Source of the DNA: Lachnospiraceae bacterium
GTDB taxonomy: Bacteria > Bacillota > Clostridia > Lachnospirales > Lachnospiraceae
Direction of reading: 5' to 3'
Assembly: GCA_017472325.1 (NCBI GenBank)
Contig: JAFUQM010000009.1
Span: 1 to 32,733 of the forward strand
Length of the DNA stretch: 32,733 bases
Shown here: one piece after another, positions 1-7,872 of the stretch
Layout: each line of letters starts with the position of its first letter
Position numbering within the stretch: the stretch's first letter is position 1
Program-made: the position numbers and the translations under genes
The notes under the pieces: generated by a model
Database searches by the model: none
The model's input: only the letters and a program-made list of their open reading frames with translations
What the model was told of the DNA's origin: nothing

Positions 1-30
1 AGAACTGTGCGAATGCACAGTTCTTTTTCT
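1..30 (+). terminator. Rho-independent terminator, possibly bidirectional
   Basis: A perfect 10-bp stem (AGAACTGTGC at 1-10 with GCACAGTTCT at 15-24, loop GAAT) is followed by a T-rich tail to about 30. In this orientation it ends a plus-strand gene lying left of the window. It may also end the minus-strand ispE-to-DUF1934 operon, but the bases that would form the tail on that side lie outside the window. Confidence 0.8.
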
Positions 31-71
31 TTTCATAAGACAGCCCATAATATGTATGGTATTCTTGTCTA

Positions 72-496
72 CTATATTTTGGAGCAAATGTCCATTGTGA
101 TAACGCAATCTGCAAGATGCTCATAATTGATTTCTAGCTCATAATCAATTTTCACTTGTATCCTATCTTCTTCCTCCCGCATCTGCACTTGCTTTGTATC
201 AATTCCAACAAAATATCTCCATACGGTGTCTGGTAATTCGTAATATTTTTTTTATTTTCTTCAAATACGAGATGGGTATTCACCAAGCCTTTTTTTGTCA
301 GGCTCATTGCTTTATCATCAAACTTAACCATACTCTTGACTTTTTCAGAAAAGCCTTCCATGATTTCTTCATACATAAGATAGTGCATATTATTTTTTTT
401 GTAATAATCTGCTCTTGTCGTTGTCTCTAAGTTCTCCGAGCCTTCCTCTGCTGCAAACTGCAATCCTTGTATTGTGACCAAAACATCTTTTGTCAT
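72..496 (-). pseudogene. DUF1934 (YwiB-like) beta-barrel protein, broken by a one-base frameshift
   Basis: The uninterrupted frame starts at 496 (RBS AGAGGA upstream) and stops at 152, giving 114 residues whose last 20 look unnatural. The neighbouring frame, entered at the A-run 210-213, continues as GIDTKQV, then IDYELEINYEHLADC, and stops at 72-74. Joining the frames with one extra T on the minus strand reads GDIFVGIDTK and gives a protein of about 141 residues. That is the usual length of DUF1934 proteins, small calycin-like barrels of unclear role. The gene follows murI by 19 bp as the last gene of the ispE operon. The break may be a real mutation or a homopolymer sequencing error. The family call rests on memory of the conserved C-terminal pattern. 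Confidence 0.75.
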
Positions 497-515
497 GACA
501 CATTCCTCTTATCTA

Positions 516-1370
516 TTAATATTCTTCTATATTTACATTTTTAGCTGATAGTATGCCGTATTTCAAAATAGCATTTGCAAAACGCTTAAATCTGTCAGCC
601 GCGTCACTAACATAAAAACTATACTGATTCTCGCCAAGTCTTGGTTCTCTGTCATTTAACAGATTTTCCTGCTCCAAAAGATTACGCAGTTCTATCGCCG
701 TCTCGTATGCCGGATTCACAAGCGTTACTTTGTCTCCAATAATTCTCCCTACAGTAGAACGAATCAGTGGATAGTGTGTACATCCCAGAATCAGCGTATC
801 TATATCAATATCAATTAATTCGCTTAAATATCTTGTTGCAATCTCATCCGTTACTGGGTCCTGTAATAATCCCTCTTCCACAAGTGGTACAAATAAAGGA
901 CACGCTTTTCCAATGACTTCTGCATCTGGATGAATTTCTTTTATGTAATGAGAATATACCTGGCTTCCAATGGTACTCTCTGTACCGATAACACCAATCT
1001 TGCCATTTCGAGTTGTACGCGCTGCCACTTTTGCACCCGGCTTCACAACACCAATCATCGGAATATCTATTTCCTGCTCAATTTCATCTAACGCTACCGC
1101 ACTTGCTGTATTGCACGCCACAACAATTGCTTTTACATTTTGTGTCTGCAAAAAACGTACAATCTGTCTGGAAAATTTTGTAACTGTTTCCTTTGATTTG
1201 CTTCCATAAGGTACACGTGCTGTATCTCCAAAATATACGATTTTCTCATGTGGCATCTGACGCATGATTTCTCTTGCCACTGTCAGTCCACCAACTCCCG
1301 AATCAAATACTCCGATTGGAGCATATTTCTTTTGTTCCCTATCTTCTATATTGGACATATTCCTAACCAT
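516..1370 (-). CDS. murI: Glutamate racemase
   Basis: This cytoplasmic enzyme interconverts L- and D-glutamate, supplying D-Glu for peptidoglycan precursors. The sequence shows the N-terminal FDSGVGGLTV block, the first catalytic cysteine in VVACNTASA and the second in LGCTHYPL, the two-cysteine signature of the Asp/Glu racemase family. Its 284 residues are close to the usual 260-280. The start at 1370 overlaps the end of the upstream membrane gene by 8 bp, suggesting translational coupling. An internal ATG at 1358 is also possible, since neither has an ideal RBS. The DUF1934 gene follows closely. Identity is secure and only the start is uncertain. Confidence 0.95.
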   Translation of the reverse strand: MVRNMSNIEDREQKKYAPIGVFDSGVGGLTVAREIMRQMPHEKIVYFGDTARVPYGSKSKETVTKFSRQIVRFLQTQNVKAIVVACNTASAVALDEIEQEIDIPMIGVVKPGAKVAARTTRNGKIGVIGTESTIGSQVYSHYIKEIHPDAEVIGKACPLFVPLVEEGLLQDPVTDEIATRYLSELIDIDIDTLILGCTHYPLIRSTVGRIIGDKVTLVNPAYETAIELRNLLEQENLLNDREPRLGENQYSFYVSDAADRFKRFANAILKYGILSAKNVNIEEY

Positions 1371-1581
1371 GCCTTTCCAATAGTCTGATTTTTATACTGA
1401 TTTCTCCCGGCTCTGCCTGTAGCATATCAAAATATTCATCAACGCTTTCTAATATGCGCACTTCTCCGGACTCACAAATCACTCTGCAAGTATCTTCTAT
1501 CATACTCAGATGTGGATATACAACACCCCACCATCCGACTGTAACAAGAACTGCCAGTGCAATATCAAGTAATCTTTTCAT
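1363..1581 (-). CDS. Small single-pass membrane protein of unknown function
   Basis: This is a 72-residue protein not assigned to a family. I chose the start at 1581 because an AAGGAGG site lies five bases upstream of it. An in-frame ATG at 1596 would overlap that site. Residues 4-21 (LLDIALAVLVTVGWWGVV) form a hydrophobic helix, signal anchor or uncleaved signal. The remaining 50 or so residues are acidic and probably extracytoplasmic. It contains two cysteines (TCRVIC spacing) and ends with a KIRLLERHG tail that overlaps the murI start. It lies between a GntR regulator and murI in the same operon. The tight overlap with murI suggests coordinated expression, but no function can be inferred. 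Confidence 0.7.
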   Translation of the reverse strand: MKRLLDIALAVLVTVGWWGVVYPHLSMIEDTCRVICESGEVRILESVDEYFDMLQAEPGEISIKIRLLERHG

Positions 1582-1635
1582 AGGAACCTCCTTCATTGCT
1601 TATAGAAGTTATTCCCATTTTTATCCAATTCTATA

Positions 1636-2328
1636 CTACTTTTTCTTTGCCTGGCTCTGCTCCTTATACAATTGTCTCATAATCGATTGTTTCTGATTAT
1701 CTATATGCTTTTTCACCGCATTTGATGCTGCTTCTTTATTTTTCTCTACAAGACTCTCATAGATGTCACGGTGTTCTTCAATCAGCGTCTGATGCTGACT
1801 AAAATCTTTAATATATTCAAAGCGGTAACGATACATCTGCTCTGACAAATTATTGACAAGTTGTATCAACCTCTGATTGCCCGTTGCTACTACAATAATA
1901 TCATGCAGCTTAACATCCGCTTTTGCAATGACTTTAATATCTTTTGACTTAGTTGCCTTCTCAAATTCTTCACAGGCTTTCTTCAATGCCTGAAGCTCTT
2001 CTTCCGTTATTCTATCACAGGCAAGTTCTACTGCCAACGCATCAAGCGCGCGACGCACTTCTAGCACATCTGACAAACTTTTTTCGGTAATATTGGCAAC
2101 CTCAGCACCACGTCTTGGAATCATAATAACAAGACCTTCCAGTTCCAATTTACGAATTGCTTCTCTGATAGGAGTACGACTGACACCAAGTTTATTGGCA
2201 AGGTGGATTTCCATCAATCTTTCCCCAGGTTTTAACTCTCCCATCAAAATTCCTTGACGAAGTGTATTAAATACAACATCACGTAATGGTAAATACTCAT
2301 CCATGTTTACTTGTAAATCATCTAACAT
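1636..2328 (-). CDS. GntR-family transcriptional regulator, FadR/FCD subgroup
   Basis: This is a DNA-binding regulator of about 230 residues. The N-terminal winged helix includes LRQGILMGELKPGERL and the recognition-helix segment LGVSRTPIREAIRKLELEGLV, typical of GntR proteins. The C-terminal all-helical region (EVRRALDALAVELAC, and the later LHDIIVVATGN and HRDIYESLVEKN) matches FCD ligand-binding domains, which usually bind a small organic acid through metal-chelating Asp/His residues. I chose the ATG at 2328 because it lies nine bases after AAAGGG. The ATG at 2334 is only three bases from that site. It sits 47 bp after ispE in a cell-envelope and isoprenoid operon, so its ligand and targets are not apparent. 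Confidence 0.88.
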   Translation of the reverse strand: MLDDLQVNMDEYLPLRDVVFNTLRQGILMGELKPGERLMEIHLANKLGVSRTPIREAIRKLELEGLVIMIPRRGAEVANITEKSLSDVLEVRRALDALAVELACDRITEEELQALKKACEEFEKATKSKDIKVIAKADVKLHDIIVVATGNQRLIQLVNNLSEQMYRYRFEYIKDFSQHQTLIEEHRDIYESLVEKNKEAASNAVKKHIDNQKQSIMRQLYKEQSQAKKK

Positions 2329-2375
2329 TGCCATTCACCCTTTCTATTACACAATCCCCTCTGTTTACAGTTATG

Positions 2376-3257
2376 CTATATTGCAGTACAGGTTTCGGAT
2401 ATGGTTGTTGTCACAAATACCTGTTTTACAAGACCACTTTCTTTTACTTTGGCAAAAGATGCTTCTGCTGTTTCTCTATCGGGATAAATACCAAATACCG
2501 TTGGTCCACTACCACTCATCAGCGCATTCATGGCACCAGTTTCCTTCATTATGTTCTTAATGTTTTCTATTACTGGATATGCTTTGATTGTCACTGTTTC
2601 CAGTACATTTTCTAACCGGTCAGTTACTCCCTGTAAACTTCCTTCTGCAATTGCCTGCTTCATTCCATCGATATCAGGATGTTTTTCCAATTTATCCACA
2701 TGAAGATTCTCATATACGAATTTTGTAGATACATTAATATCTGGTTTTGCAATCACAAGATAACATTTTGGCGCTGGCGGAAGTGGTGTCAAAATCTCTC
2801 CAATACCTTCTGAAAGTGCTGTACCGCCCATAATGCAATATGGAACATCTGCTCCAATCAGAACCGCCATCTTACGAAGTTCTTCTTTAGAATATCCCAT
2901 ATCAAATAATGCATTTAATCCAACAAAAGTAGCTGCTGCATCTGTACTGCCGCCTGCCATGCCTGCTGCCACAGGTATATTTTTACGAAGTTCAATAGAA
3001 ACACCGCCCGAAACCGGATGCTGTTCCATCAAAAGTTTTGCAGTCTTATAAATCAAATTGCTTTCATCCGTTGGAATCTCTGCATTTTCTGTATATATTT
3101 TAATACCCGGCTCTTCTGTTTTCGTCATATAAAGTTCGTCATATAAATCTATTGTCTGCATAATCATGCGCACTTCATGATAGCCGTTTTCAAGACGTCT
3201 GACAACGTCCAGACCAAGATTGATTTTTGCCATTGCTTTTAAATGTATCTGTTCCAT
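2376..3257 (-). CDS. ispE: 4-diphosphocytidyl-2-C-methyl-D-erythritol kinase
   Basis: This is the GHMP-superfamily kinase of the non-mevalonate isoprenoid pathway. It phosphorylates CDP-methylerythritol with ATP. It shows the N-terminal AKINLGLDVV, the glycine-rich ATP loop PVAAGMAGGSTDAAATF and the C-terminal MSGSGPTVFGIY, three standard GHMP motifs in the right order. I chose the ATG at 3257 because it sits six bases after a GAGG site. Earlier in-frame codons would place the start within or ahead of that site. The protein is about 293 residues, normal for IspE. It is the first gene of a five-gene minus-strand operon with a good sigma-A promoter at 3312-3340. Confidence 0.95.
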   Translation of the reverse strand: MEQIHLKAMAKINLGLDVVRRLENGYHEVRMIMQTIDLYDELYMTKTEEPGIKIYTENAEIPTDESNLIYKTAKLLMEQHPVSGGVSIELRKNIPVAAGMAGGSTDAAATFVGLNALFDMGYSKEELRKMAVLIGADVPYCIMGGTALSEGIGEILTPLPPAPKCYLVIAKPDINVSTKFVYENLHVDKLEKHPDIDGMKQAIAEGSLQGVTDRLENVLETVTIKAYPVIENIKNIMKETGAMNALMSGSGPTVFGIYPDRETAEASFAKVKESGLVKQVFVTTTISETCTAI

Positions 3258-3311
3258 ATGCATCCTCACCCTATTTTTGTTTGCATTTTGTATACACAAA
3301 TATTGTACTTG

Positions 3312-3340
3312 ATTATATACAATTTTTCCACAAAAATCAA
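3312..3340 (-). promoter_or_regulatory. Sigma-A promoter of the ispE operon
   Basis: On the minus strand TTGATT (3335-3340) is followed after 17 bp by TATAAT (3312-3317), a perfect -10 box at the ideal distance. Transcription would begin near 3305, about 50 bases ahead of ispE. Confidence 0.75.
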
Positions 3341-3405
3341 TCATCCCAACTAGGGATTTCCATTGTAAATATTGTAAATCTTTATAAAAAAATTTTAGGA
3401 TATAT

Positions 3406-3432
3406 TAATGATTTGCAATAGACAACCGATAA
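3406..3432 (+). promoter_or_regulatory. Sigma-28 (SigD/FliA)-type motility promoter
   Basis: TAAT (3406-3409), 15 bp, then ACCGATAA (3425-3432) matches the sigma-28 consensus TAAA-N15-GCCGATAA at 3 of 4 and 7 of 8 positions with exact spacing. It points at the two small motility-type genes 3532-4376. The leader of about 90 bases contains a short AGTCG/CGACT inverted repeat at 3471-3487. Confidence 0.65.
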
Positions 3433-3531
3433 TATATATGAGATACTATTATTATCTCTATTTCTATTTTAGTCGAATTAGACGACTCGCGAAGCGTGTC
3501 GGCATTTCGTTTAACCAAGGAGGGTATGAAT

Positions 3532-4158
3532 ATGAGCGTAAACGGAATTACAAACCCAAGCGCAGTTAGCGCTTACGACAACAGTTACACATCAACAGCT
3601 AAGACTACAGAAGCAGCTGCAGAGACAACTACACAGAGTACAGCTACAACAGAGGCTAATACAACTGGCGTTGTATATGAGCCATCAAAAGCTGCTGCCA
3701 AAACTTACAAACCAGATCAGGCTTTAATCGCTAAATTAAAAGCAGATGCAGAAGCAAGAACAGCAAATTTAAAGAGCATTGTAGAGCAGATGTTAACAAA
3801 ACAGGGCACTGCATACAACAATGCAAACGATATGTGGAGCATCTTATCCAGCGGTGATTTTACAGTAGATGCTGCTACAAAAGCACAAGCACAGGAAGAC
3901 ATCTCTGAAGATGGATATTGGGGTGTAAAACAGACTTCCGAACGTATTCTTGACTTTGCAAAAGCTTTAACAGGCGGAGATCCTGATAAAATCGAAGAAA
4001 TGCGCGAAGCTTTCAAAAAAGGGTATGAAGATGCACAGAAAACATGGGGCGGCGAATTACCTGATATTTGTAAACAGACATATGACGCTGTTTTTGAGGG
4101 ATTTGATGCATGGGCTGCAGAAACCAACTCTACAACAGTGACAGAAACAACAGTTTAA
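3532..4158 (+). CDS. Conserved motility-associated protein of unknown function
   Basis: This is a 208-residue soluble protein. The ATG at 3532 is seven bases after AAGGAGGG, while the ATG at 3526 is too close to that site. The N-terminus (about 1-50) is a low-complexity Thr/Ala/Ser/Glu-rich linker. The C-terminal helical domain contains LSSGDFTVDAATKAQAQEDI, EDGYWGVKQTSERILDFAKA, GGDPDKIEEMREAFKKG and WGGELPD. The EDGYWGV...TSxRIxDF...FxKG pattern recurs in proteins of motile bacteria. I relate it tentatively to DUF5610-type or so-called hydrogenase-4 component G-like proteins, from memory. The sigma-28-type promoter and the following YjfB-like gene both point to a flagellar role. No enzyme motif is visible. 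Confidence 0.75.
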   Translation: MSVNGITNPSAVSAYDNSYTSTAKTTEAAAETTTQSTATTEANTTGVVYEPSKAAAKTYKPDQALIAKLKADAEARTANLKSIVEQMLTKQGTAYNNANDMWSILSSGDFTVDAATKAQAQEDISEDGYWGVKQTSERILDFAKALTGGDPDKIEEMREAFKKGYEDAQKTWGGELPDICKQTYDAVFEGFDAWAAETNSTTVTETTV

Positions 4159-4184
4159 TTTCTCTACCAAAGGAGGTATGCATT

Positions 4185-4376
4185 ATGGATATACCTGCAT
4201 TATCTATGGCAATGGCACAGTCTGAGGTCCAGACAGAATATGGTGTTGCTATGTTAAGCAAATCTTTGGATATGTCAGAAGCTACAGGCGCAGCAATCAC
4301 AGACATGATTGACGCTGCTGCGATGCAACGTTCTGTCAATCCTAATATTGGTGGTAATTTTGATACAACAATCTAA
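4185..4376 (+). CDS. YjfB-family putative motility protein
   Basis: This is a 63-residue protein starting with MDIPALSMAMAQSEVQ, followed by a helical GVAMLSKSLDMSEATGAAITDMI stretch (given here in part; residues about 20-42) and ending in NPNIGGNFDTTI. The pattern of a short MAMSQ-type N-terminus, one amphipathic helix and an NPxxGxxxD tail is that of the YjfB_motility family. Those proteins are found in flagellated Firmicutes and others and are presumed to act in motility. An AAAGGAGG site precedes the start. It is 26 bp downstream of the preceding gene and most likely co-transcribed from the sigma-28-type promoter. Its biochemical role is unknown. Confidence 0.8.
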   Translation: MDIPALSMAMAQSEVQTEYGVAMLSKSLDMSEATGAAITDMIDAAAMQRSVNPNIGGNFDTTI

Positions 4377-4436
4377 ATTACCTATTAAGTAATGCGAATT
4401 TGATCAATCTTTTATTCGACATCACGACATCAAAAC

Positions 4437-4470
4437 GGCACGCAAAATATACATTGCGTGCCATTTTATT
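4437..4470 (+). terminator. Rho-independent terminator after the YjfB gene
   Basis: A perfect 9-bp stem (GGCACGCAA at 4437-4445, TTGCGTGCC at 4454-4462) is followed by ATTTTATT. It ends the plus-strand motility pair and may also catch minus-strand transcripts from the SipL-like gene that stops at 4514. Confidence 0.85.
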
Positions 4471-4513
4471 GCCCTCCGTCGATTGGTATAATATAACATT
4501 ACCTATTTGGTTA

Positions 4514-6058
4514 CTATTTTACGATTAGAATTTTATCTCCTGCTTTTAATTCATCTCCTGCTATTCCATTCATCTCTCTCAGACTATCAACAGATACATA
4601 ATACTTTCTCCCAATCTGCCAAAACGTATCTCCCTCTTTGGCTACATAGCCAACAATACCTGGTAGTTCATTTAATTTATTCAAATCCAGTTCCGATATC
4701 TTGATGTCTGTAATCCAGTTTTCTTGCTGATTACAAAATACAATTCCTTGAAAACTCAGCACTGCTTTTACATCTAGTTCCTCACTATCTAACATAGTTA
4801 CTTGAAGCTGCTCTACCGAAACGTCTGTCTCATACGTACAAGCATCTGTAATACCGGATGCTTCCAGTATGTAATGAAACGGAATTTCTCCACACATAGA
4901 AGCAAACGGCATTGCATCTTCGCTTGTAACATATAGTATTTGTACCTGTAGCATTCCAATCATCTGAATTCCATTTTCTGTCATTTCCATTTTGTCGATT
5001 TTGGCGATACCCTCACTATGGCATAACTGTAATATTCTCGTTTCTCCATTCCTTAGTTTTATTCTATCGGATACCTTATGCTTTCCACAGTTACGCACCA
5101 AAATATTTTTATACATTCCTTCTCTGGATACTGCTTCAATTTCTTTTATTACTCCATAGACATCCGCAAGAATATTCACTTTACTCTCTTCATATAGTTT
5201 CATCTCTAAGTCAAGCACCATATCAAGTCCAACAATACGCTCTTCTCCATCAAAATCAGAGCGGACTTCTATCTCTTTGTTCCCGACAACATATCGGATA
5301 TGTGGTATCATTAATTCGCTACATCCATGACATTCCATTTCTCCTACAAATGGCAGCATAACTTCATGCCAGTGGTTTTTGCCATCCTCTCCTTCATAGA
5401 AAAGAAATACTTGCAACTCACCCTGGATAGAGATTTTGCCATTCATGAGCTTAAACTGTACATTGCAAAGTTGCACACTGTTCCATACGAGTTGAAAAAT
5501 ATTGGGCAAACTTTGTGGAATAGAAATTTCTTCTTTTATACGAAAAATATCTTTTTTTTGGATTGCTATTTCCGACAAATCTATTGTCTTTTTACGATAT
5601 TCTACAGGTTCATCACAAACCATTTCCACTGCTGCTTCTTCATCATATAATTCCTCCATTGTTACACGATGATGCAAAAGTGCCTGTACGCTCATCTTTC
5701 TGGAATTGATTAGTCCAACCTGTAAATCTTCAATATCACTCCGTACCGTTACTGCATCTCCACTTCTAACACCCTCTACATATATCTGTTCTTCAAAAGG
5801 AATATTACCTTCCATGCAATAAAACCTTCTCTCTCCCTCATCAGACAGATACATTACCTCAAAGCACACTTTTCCTTTCACGTTCACATGGTCTTCTGCA
5901 ACCTTGATTTCTTCTATTTTTACCGTTCCTTGTTTTAGGATTAATTCAGAAGCATCGGGTTTATTGTCGGATATGTTAATATCATCCTCCAACGCAACTT
6001 GTGTACTTGCTTTACATTTCAAACGGTCCATATGTATATTCTTCTTAATTAATTCCAT
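4514..6058 (-). CDS. sipL: SipL-like spore coat morphogenetic protein (SPOCS/DUF3794 repeats plus LysM)
   Basis: This is a 514-residue protein without signal peptide or membrane helix. The body is made of repeated SPOCS (DUF3794) beta-rich units. Recognisable starts are near residue 40 (ASELILKQGTVKIEEIKV), near 170 (SEIAIQKKDIFRIKEEISIP) and near 320 (RNCGKHKVSDRIKL). The C-terminus, from about 467, is one LysM domain (EGDTFWQIGRKYYVSVDSL, NGIAGDELKAGDKILIVK). Size and architecture match C. difficile SipL, which uses its LysM region to bind SpoIVA and attach the coat to the forespore. The ATG at 6058 follows GGAGG by nine bases, and that site lies inside a long hairpin. A sigma-E-like promoter sits just upstream, fitting mother-cell expression. 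The gene follows pyrD by 64 bp but is probably regulated separately. Confidence 0.8.
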   Translation of the reverse strand: MELIKKNIHMDRLKCKASTQVALEDDINISDNKPDASELILKQGTVKIEEIKVAEDHVNVKGKVCFEVMYLSDEGERRFYCMEGNIPFEEQIYVEGVRSGDAVTVRSDIEDLQVGLINSRKMSVQALLHHRVTMEELYDEEAAVEMVCDEPVEYRKKTIDLSEIAIQKKDIFRIKEEISIPQSLPNIFQLVWNSVQLCNVQFKLMNGKISIQGELQVFLFYEGEDGKNHWHEVMLPFVGEMECHGCSELMIPHIRYVVGNKEIEVRSDFDGEERIVGLDMVLDLEMKLYEESKVNILADVYGVIKEIEAVSREGMYKNILVRNCGKHKVSDRIKLRNGETRILQLCHSEGIAKIDKMEMTENGIQMIGMLQVQILYVTSEDAMPFASMCGEIPFHYILEASGITDACTYETDVSVEQLQVTMLDSEELDVKAVLSFQGIVFCNQQENWITDIKISELDLNKLNELPGIVGYVAKEGDTFWQIGRKYYVSVDSLREMNGIAGDELKAGDKILIVK

Positions 6059-6061
6059 TAA

Positions 6062-6108
6062 AAAATACCTCCATACGTATACTTATAGTATATGTATGAA
6101 GGTATTTT
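6062..6108 (-). promoter_or_regulatory. Long hairpin sequestering the ribosome binding site of the SipL-like gene
   Basis: Two 21-base arms (6062-6082 and 6088-6108) are complementary apart from two positions, around the loop TTATA (6083-6087). The arm nearer the gene contains the GGAGG site (6069-6074), which pairs with ACCTTC of the other arm. Six Ts follow on the minus strand, so it also resembles a terminator for pyrD read-through. A transcript beginning in the loop would leave the RBS free. Confidence 0.7.
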
Positions 6109-6119
6109 CATGAATATAC
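6091..6119 (-). promoter_or_regulatory. Sigma-E-like mother-cell promoter for the SipL-like gene
   Basis: On the minus strand GTATATT (6113-6119), 14 bp, then CATACATA (6091-6098) matches the sporulation sigma-E consensus KMATATT-N14-CATACANT at 6 of 7 and 7 of 8 positions with exact spacing. The predicted start (about 6083-6085) falls in the loop of the overlapping hairpin. Confidence 0.6.
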
Positions 6120-6122
6120 CTA

Positions 6123-7025
6123 TTATTTTACCGCACCAATGAGTTCTCTAATATCAGTTACATGATATCGTTCCATATATCGCTCTATACCTGTTACGAT
6201 TTCTTCTACTGTGTATGGATTTACAAAATTCATAGCACCCACTGCTACTGCCGTTGCGCCTGCCAAAATAAATTCAATAGCATCTTCTGCTGTGGCAATA
6301 CCGCCCATACCAATGACTGGAATCTTTACTGCATTGGCTGCCTGATATACCATACGCACTGCCACTGGTTTAATAGCAGGTCCTGATAGACCGCCAGTTT
6401 TATTTGCCAAGGCAAACGCTCTTTTGTGAATATCAATTTTCATACCCGTTATAGTATTAATCAACGAAATAGCATCCGCACCTGCTGCTTCTGCTGCCTT
6501 TGCCATTTCTGTAATGTCAGTCACATTTGGACTTAACTTCATAATCACTGGCTGTTTTGCATGCTTCTTAATCTGAGAAGTAATATCATACAGACAATCA
6601 GCTTTCTGTCCGAAAGCAATTGCCCCTTCCTTTACGTTAGGACAAGATACGTTTATCTCCAACATATCTACAGGTGTATCTGCAAGTCTATCCACAACCT
6701 CCAAATAATCCTCTACTGTTTTTCCACATACATTAACAATAATCTTCGTATCATATTTTTGTAAAAAAGGAATATCTCTTTCGATAAACACATCAATGCC
6801 TGGATTCTGTAAGCCAATGGCATTTAACATACCACCGTAAGTTTCTGCAACACGCGGCGTAGGATTGCCAGGCCACGGTACATTAGCAACACCTTTTGTT
6901 ACGACTGCACCAAGTTTATTTAAATCTACAAAATTAGAATATTCCATGCCTGAGCCAAATGTACCAGAAGCTGTCATAACTGGATTTTTAAATTCTACAC
7001 CTGCGATTGTAATTGCTGTATTCAT
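6123..7025 (-). CDS. pyrD: Dihydroorotate dehydrogenase, class 1B catalytic subunit
   Basis: This FMN-dependent enzyme oxidises dihydroorotate to orotate in pyrimidine synthesis and passes electrons through PyrK to NAD. Visible are the N-terminal GVEFKNPVMTASGTFGSG, the active-site cysteine in EINVSCPNVKEGAIAFG (class 1 enzymes use Cys), the phosphate/FMN block MKLSPNVTD, INTITGMKID and the C-terminal GMGGIATAEDAIEFILAGA. Its 300 residues are the normal length. Its start overlaps the pyrK stop by one base (TAATG), so translation is coupled to its partner subunit. It is the last pyr gene of the pyrC-pyrK-pyrD operon. Confidence 0.97.
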   Translation of the reverse strand: MNTAITIAGVEFKNPVMTASGTFGSGMEYSNFVDLNKLGAVVTKGVANVPWPGNPTPRVAETYGGMLNAIGLQNPGIDVFIERDIPFLQKYDTKIIVNVCGKTVEDYLEVVDRLADTPVDMLEINVSCPNVKEGAIAFGQKADCLYDITSQIKKHAKQPVIMKLSPNVTDITEMAKAAEAAGADAISLINTITGMKIDIHKRAFALANKTGGLSGPAIKPVAVRMVYQAANAVKIPVIGMGGIATAEDAIEFILAGATAVAVGAMNFVNPYTVEEIVTGIERYMERYHVTDIRELIGAVK

Positions 7026-7813
7026 TAAATATCCACCTCTTTTCCTTCAAATACCGGACCATCCGTACAGATTCTCGCATTATTTACATGAGAATGATGA
7101 TCCTTCTCTTTTGTCTTACATACACATCCAAGACATGCACCAACACCACATGCCATTCTCTCTTCCAATGAAATGTAAGCGTCAATTCCTTCTGTCTCTG
7201 CATACTGTTTGATTGCTCGAAGCATTGGCATAGGACCACATGCAAAGATAACATCTGCTTTTAATCCATTTTCATCTATCGCATTCATAACATTGCCTTT
7301 TGTTCCAGCACTACCATCTTCTGTTGCAATATAAACCTCGCCATACTTGTCCAAATCTTCTCTTAAGAACAACTGGCTGTCACGATAGCCAACAATAATT
7401 TTCTTATCACAAGAAAGTTCTTTGGCAAGCTGCAGCATTGGTGGAATCCCAATACCACCTCCCATTAAAAACGCTGTTTTTCCTTCTTGTGCCATCTTCT
7501 TCATAACATCCTGCGGGAAACCATTGCCAAGAACACCAAGTATCTGAATACTTTCCCCCACTTCATATGATGAAAATTCTTTTGTACCAGAGCCCGCAAT
7601 TCTATATACAATACGAAGTCTGTTCTCTTCTCTATCCACTTCACAAATACTAATTGGACGTGGTAAAAGTGTACTCTTATTCTTAGGATATACTGCAATA
7701 AACTGTCCTGCTGCCGCATCCTGTGCCAGTTCTGTTGTAATCCACATATCATAAATATCCGGCGCTATTTCTTGCTGTGAGAAAACGCTGCCACATGTCT
7801 TCTTCTGTGCCAT
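7025..7813 (-). CDS. pyrK: Dihydroorotate dehydrogenase electron transfer subunit
   Basis: PyrK is an FAD and [2Fe-2S] protein that links PyrD to NAD. It contains the FAD-binding LLPRPISICEVD, the glycine-rich FLMGGGIGIPPML and the cysteine cluster CGVGACLGCVCKT followed by a fourth Cys in ARICTDGPVF. These are the hallmark iron-sulfur ligands. I chose the ATG at 7813 because AAAGGA lies ten bases upstream. The frame is open further upstream into the end of pyrC, but only with a non-ATG start and without an RBS. The result is 262 residues, as usual. It lies 59 bp after pyrC and directly before pyrD. Confidence 0.96.
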   Translation of the reverse strand: MAQKKTCGSVFSQQEIAPDIYDMWITTELAQDAAAGQFIAVYPKNKSTLLPRPISICEVDREENRLRIVYRIAGSGTKEFSSYEVGESIQILGVLGNGFPQDVMKKMAQEGKTAFLMGGGIGIPPMLQLAKELSCDKKIIVGYRDSQLFLREDLDKYGEVYIATEDGSAGTKGNVMNAIDENGLKADVIFACGPMPMLRAIKQYAETEGIDAYISLEERMACGVGACLGCVCKTKEKDHHSHVNNARICTDGPVFEGKEVDI

Positions 7814-7872
7814 GTTTGTTGATTCCTTTCTCTTCTTTGTAGCTTTCTTCTTACTGCACCAAAATACTGCTT

